From NCBI RefSeq assembly GCF_900115065.1, contig NZ_FOVE01000006.1, positions 101,946 to 165,945 of the forward strand: DNA of 64,000 nucleotides, written 5' to 3'. The notes beneath the pieces were generated by a model that ran no database searches, had not been told where the DNA came from, and saw only the letters and a program-made list of their open reading frames with translations. Made by a program: the position numbers and the translations under genes. How positions within the stretch are numbered: the first letter of the stretch is position 1; every line of letters starts with the position of its first letter. The stretch comes from Formivibrio citricus (lineage in GTDB: Bacteria; Pseudomonadota; Gammaproteobacteria; Burkholderiales; Chitinibacteraceae). Positions 60,188-64,000 of this stretch are shown here, one piece after another.

Positions 60188-61424
60188 CGTGCTCCTGTGT
60201 GGGCAGCAGTTGGCCATTTGCCGGCGCGGATTCTGGCAATCCCAGTCTCTCTGCATCGGGGTGGCGGGCCGCGAAAGCTGCTGCCTGTTCGGCGTTTTCG
60301 GCCGGAAATACAGAGCACGTAGCGTATAGCAGTTTGCCCCCTTTCGCCAGCAGTGGCCACAACGCATCCATGATTCGGGCCTGTTGGCGAGCAAAATTGG
60401 CGAAATCTGCCGGACGCCGCAGCCATTTGATGTCGGGGTGGCGGCGTACGACGCCGGACGCAGAGCAAGGTACGTCGGCCAGGATGCGGTCAAAGGGGCG
60501 GCCATCCCACCAGTCTGCGGGTTGGGCTGCATCGCCAACGATGAGGCGGGCATCGAATCCCAAGCGGTCCAGGTTCTGGCGTACCCGGCTCAGTCGTTCA
60601 CTGTCAGCGTCCAGCGCCGTCAAGTCGACGTTGGCGAGTTCCAGAATGTGCCCGGTTTTGCCTCCCGGTGCGGCGCAGGCGTCGAGAACGCGCTGTCCGT
60701 CACAAAGATCGAGCAGCCGTGCCGCCAATTGGGCGCCAGGATCCTGAACGGAAGCCCAGCCGTCGAAGAAGCGGGGTAGTCGTTCAACGGCTACGGGGTG
60801 ATCGAGCAAGAGGGTGTTTTCGTCGCGGGGCGTGGCGGCGATCCCTTCCTCCGAGAGCAAAGCCCGGTAATCCGTCACGCCAATCTTGCGCCGGTTGATG
60901 CGCAAGGCCATCGGCGGACGCTGGTTGTTGCAGGTCAGTATGCTTTCCCATTGTGACGGCCAGGCTTTTTGCATGGCGTCGATCCACCATTCGGGATGGG
61001 AGTAGCGGCCGTTGCGGGTTCGTTGTGCGGCCTGGATCAACTCTTCCTTGTTGCGCAAAAAATTGCGCAGGACGCCGTTGACCAATCCTTTGGCCTTGCC
61101 TGTGCCGGTGTGGAGCGAAACTTTCACAGCGTGGTCGACGATTGCATAAGGTGCTGCGCGGCTAAATTGCAGTTGGAAGAGAGCAACCTGCAACAGGGTT
61201 CGCAACTCTGGCTCATGCAACGGGGCGCGCAGGAGTTGTTCCAGTACCTGATTCAAAAGCCCCAGATGACGCAGGGTGCCATAACTGATGTCCTGGATTG
61301 CGCCGCGCTGTTGCGGGCTAAGATTGGGATTGTTGCGCCAGATGAGGTCGAGCGCGTCGTTGAGGTTTTTGCCGGCAAGAACCTGGTTGACGCCCAGGTT
61401 GGCCAGCTTTTGTGTCATGAACAT
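60150..61424 (-). CDS. rsmB: 16S rRNA (cytosine-967-C5)-methyltransferase
   Basis: The 424-residue protein has an N-terminal NusB-like domain (about 1-140) and a Rossmann methyltransferase domain. SAM site VLDACAAPGGKTGHILEL is near residue 250, catalytic Cys is in DVPCSASGVVRRHPDIKW, and a second Cys is in YATCSVFPAEN. It methylates C967 of 16S rRNA. ATG 61418 is an alternative start two codons in. It ends inside the DUF4390 gene and follows htpX after 17 bases, so htpX through ntrX may form one operon. Confidence 0.95.
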   Translation of the reverse strand: MFMTQKLANLGVNQVLAGKNLNDALDLIWRNNPNLSPQQRGAIQDISYGTLRHLGLLNQVLEQLLRAPLHEPELRTLLQVALFQLQFSRAAPYAIVDHAVKVSLHTGTGKAKGLVNGVLRNFLRNKEELIQAAQRTRNGRYSHPEWWIDAMQKAWPSQWESILTCNNQRPPMALRINRRKIGVTDYRALLSEEGIAATPRDENTLLLDHPVAVERLPRFFDGWASVQDPGAQLAARLLDLCDGQRVLDACAAPGGKTGHILELANVDLTALDADSERLSRVRQNLDRLGFDARLIVGDAAQPADWWDGRPFDRILADVPCSASGVVRRHPDIKWLRRPADFANFARQQARIMDALWPLLAKGGKLLYATCSVFPAENAEQAAAFAARHPDAERLGLPESAPANGQLLPTQEHDGFYYALFRKVD

Positions 61425-61441
61425 GAAAATGAGTATCCGAT

Positions 61442-62293
61442 TCAGGTGCGCCCGTTTGCGATGTCGTGCAGTCTGGCGATGCGTTCCTCTGTGCGCGGGT
61501 GGGTCCGGAAGAGATTGTCCAGCCCGCCGCCGGTCAGGGGGTTGATAATCATCATTTGTGCGGTTTCCGGGTGATTTTCCGCCGGATACATCGGTATGCC
61601 CTGAGCATAGGCTTCGATTTTGGCCAAAGCGTCGGCCAGTGCCAGCGGATCGTTGGAGATCGCAGCACCTCCCGCGTCGGCCCCGAATTCGCGTGCGCGG
61701 GAAATGGCCATCTGGATCAGGCTCGCGGCAATCGGAGCCAGAATGGCGACCATAATGGCCGCAATCGGGTTTGCCGGGCGCCCGTCTTCATCGCGTCCAC
61801 CAAAAAACATGGCGAAGTTGGCTAGCGCCGAAATCGCGCCGGCCATGGTGGCCGAGATCGTCGAGATGAGGATGTCCCGGTTCTGCACATGGGCCAACTC
61901 GTGTGCCATGACCCCGCGAAGCTCGCGGTATGACAGGATTCGCATGATTCCGGTGGTTGCCGCGACGGCTGCGTGTTCGGGGTTGCGTCCTGTGGCAAAG
62001 GCGTTGGGTTGGTCTTCTTCTATTACATAGACGCGCGGCATCGGCAGGCCGGCGCGCGAGGCCAGTTCGCGAACCATGCCGTACAGCTCCGGTGCCGTGT
62101 ATTCATCAACTTCCTGCGCGTTGTACATGCGCAGAACCATCTTGTCCGAGTTCCAGTAGGCAAAAACATTCATTGCGCCACCGAAAAGCAGGGCCAGCAG
62201 CATGCCGCTCTTGCCGCCGATCATGCCGCCGACAAACATGAAAAGTGCCATGATGGCAGCCATCAGGATGCTGGTTTTCAGCCAGTTGTTCAT
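61442..62293 (-). CDS. htpX: Membrane zinc metalloprotease HtpX
   Basis: The 283-residue protein has two N-terminal membrane helices ([20 protein letters not shown] and [16 protein letters not shown]), the zinc motif [10 protein letters not shown] near residue 130, two further hydrophobic segments and the third ligand Glu in [10 protein letters not shown]. HtpX degrades misfolded inner-membrane proteins with FtsH. Start ATG 62293 ([10 protein letters not shown]) is chosen: the longer frame to 62404 reads through unconserved sequence. Confidence 0.94.
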   Translation of the reverse strand: MNNWLKTSILMAAIMALFMFVGGMIGGKSGMLLALLFGGAMNVFAYWNSDKMVLRMYNAQEVDEYTAPELYGMVRELASRAGLPMPRVYVIEEDQPNAFATGRNPEHAAVAATTGIMRILSYRELRGVMAHELAHVQNRDILISTISATMAGAISALANFAMFFGGRDEDGRPANPIAAIMVAILAPIAASLIQMAISRAREFGADAGGAAISNDPLALADALAKIEAYAQGIPMYPAENHPETAQMMIINPLTGGGLDNLFRTHPRTEERIARLHDIANGRT

Positions 62294-62422
62294 GGATTTG
62301 AACCCTATGTTGAGTTGTCGCATTTTCCAATATTGTGGGGCGCAAGAATAAATCAAGGGCGAAGCGCAGCCCAGCATTTGAATATGACAGGGTGTGAATT
62401 GCAAAAAAAATCAAAAAAGGGT

Positions 62423-62451
62423 TTGACAAGGGGGTGAAGCGTCGCCATAAT
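62423..62451 (+). promoter_or_regulatory. Promoter of the tRNA-Tyr/Gly/Thr-tuf operon
   Basis: TTGACA (62423-62428) and CATAAT (62446-62451) are 17 bases apart, followed by a GC-rich discriminator GCGCCTCTC, the pattern of stringently controlled stable-RNA promoters. The first tRNA begins 14 bases later. Confidence 0.85.
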
Positions 62452-62464
62452 GCGCCTCTCTTTT

Positions 62465-62550
<86 letters not shown>

Positions 62551-62613
62551 CTGCTTCATTGCGGTGTGAAAGTGATAGTGCCTGTGTCGCCAGTTCGGGG
62601 CTAGTACGTTTGT

Positions 62614-62687
62614 GCGGGTGTAGCTCAATGGTAGAGCAGAAGCCTTCCAAGCTTATGACGAGGGTTCGATTCCCTTCACCCGCTCCA
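62614..62687 (+). tRNA. tRNA-Gly (TCC)
   Basis: The 74-base gene has acceptor GCGGGTG/CACCCGC, anticodon TCC in CCTTCCAAGC, and encoded CCA. Confidence 0.97.
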
Positions 62688-62694
62688 AAGTTAT

Positions 62695-62769
62695 GCCGAT
62701 GTAGCTCAGGGGTAGAGCACTCCCTTGGTAAGGGAGAGGCCATGGGTTCAATTCCCATCATCGGCTCCA
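62695..62769 (+). tRNA. tRNA-Thr (GGT)
   Basis: The 75-base gene has acceptor GCCGATG/CATCGGC, anticodon GGT in CCCTTGGTAAGGG, and encoded CCA. It lies seven bases after tRNA-Gly and 40 before tuf. Confidence 0.97.
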
Positions 62770-62809
62770 TTCTTTTTGATTATTTCTAAGTTCTCGAGAA
62801 GGAAATATC

Positions 62810-64000
<1,191 letters not shown>

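Overview
The window looks like the chromosome of a betaproteobacterium. Evidence is the arrangement rsmB - DUF4390 protein - ntrY - ntrX on the minus strand, the tRNA-Tyr/Gly/Thr - tuf operon, the DegS/HtrA - Nif3 - petA - petB block, and a GC-rich coding style in the flanks. I cannot name the genus from sequence alone; a Rhodocyclales or Nitrosomonadales relative is a guess. No insertion sequence, prophage or CRISPR array is visible. No gene-free stretch exceeds 300 bases; the largest gaps are about 190-225 bases (525-714 and 55928-56152).

Layout. (1) 1-4909: partial D-2-hydroxyacid dehydrogenase, DegS-type protease, Nif3-like protein, small lipoprotein, and Rieske plus cytochrome b genes. 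The respiratory pair is atypical: the Rieske lacks the usual Ser and Tyr around its cluster, cytochrome b carries PMWY instead of PEWY and has cytochrome b6-like haem-ligand spacing, and no cytochrome c1 gene follows. (2) 4982-45848: a roughly 41 kb block of 36 genes, all on the plus strand and mostly overlapping or nearly touching, which builds a surface glycan containing a heavily modified nonulosonic (legionaminic-type) acid. (3) 45854-49641, minus strand: dTDP-L-rhamnose genes rfbB-rfbD-rfbA-rfbC, interrupted by an S23-type four-helix-bundle gene bracketed by inverted purine-rich repeats. (4) 49775-64000: housekeeping genes fabI, ygfZ, an AsmA-like gene, two tandem tRNA-Asn genes, mpl, a degenerate GGDEF gene, ntrX, ntrY, a DUF4390 gene, rsmB, htpX, tRNA-Tyr/Gly/Thr and tuf.

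How the glycan genes may work together. PtmE (GDP-GlcN-forming type) and LegB point to the Campylobacter-like GDP-sugar route to legionaminic acid, followed by LegG (hydrolysing 2-epimerase), LegI (synthase) and LegF (CMP transferase). The dedicated LegC aminotransferase and LegH acetyltransferase are not recognisable next to them. A Pgl-type cassette at the far end (PglC/D/E/F-like, 41541-45848) makes UDP-di-N-acetylbacillosamine and could either initiate a glycan on undecaprenyl phosphate or fill the gap. Tailoring genes are numerous: a PIG-L deacetylase next to a formyltransferase, two complete sugar-amidotransferase/HisH/HisF triads (acetamidino group formation), a pseudaminic-type methylase next to a lone PseB, a carbamoyltransferase, several hexapeptide acyltransferases, a B12-type radical SAM enzyme and a glutamine-dependent amidotransferase of the asparagine synthetase family. 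Assembly and export candidates are a PglK-like ABC flippase, a glycosyltransferase fused in frame to a MurJ/Wzx-like flippase, a polytopic Wzy/GT-C-like protein and several glycosyltransferases.

The most unusual items are the duplicated amidotransferase triads, the GT2-flippase fusion, the noncanonical bc-type complex at the edge of the island, the S23 cassette inside the rhamnose operon, a pair of related palindromic intergenic elements near positions 609-718 and 51665-51769, and ATPase-dead NtrX and GGDEF-variant regulators.
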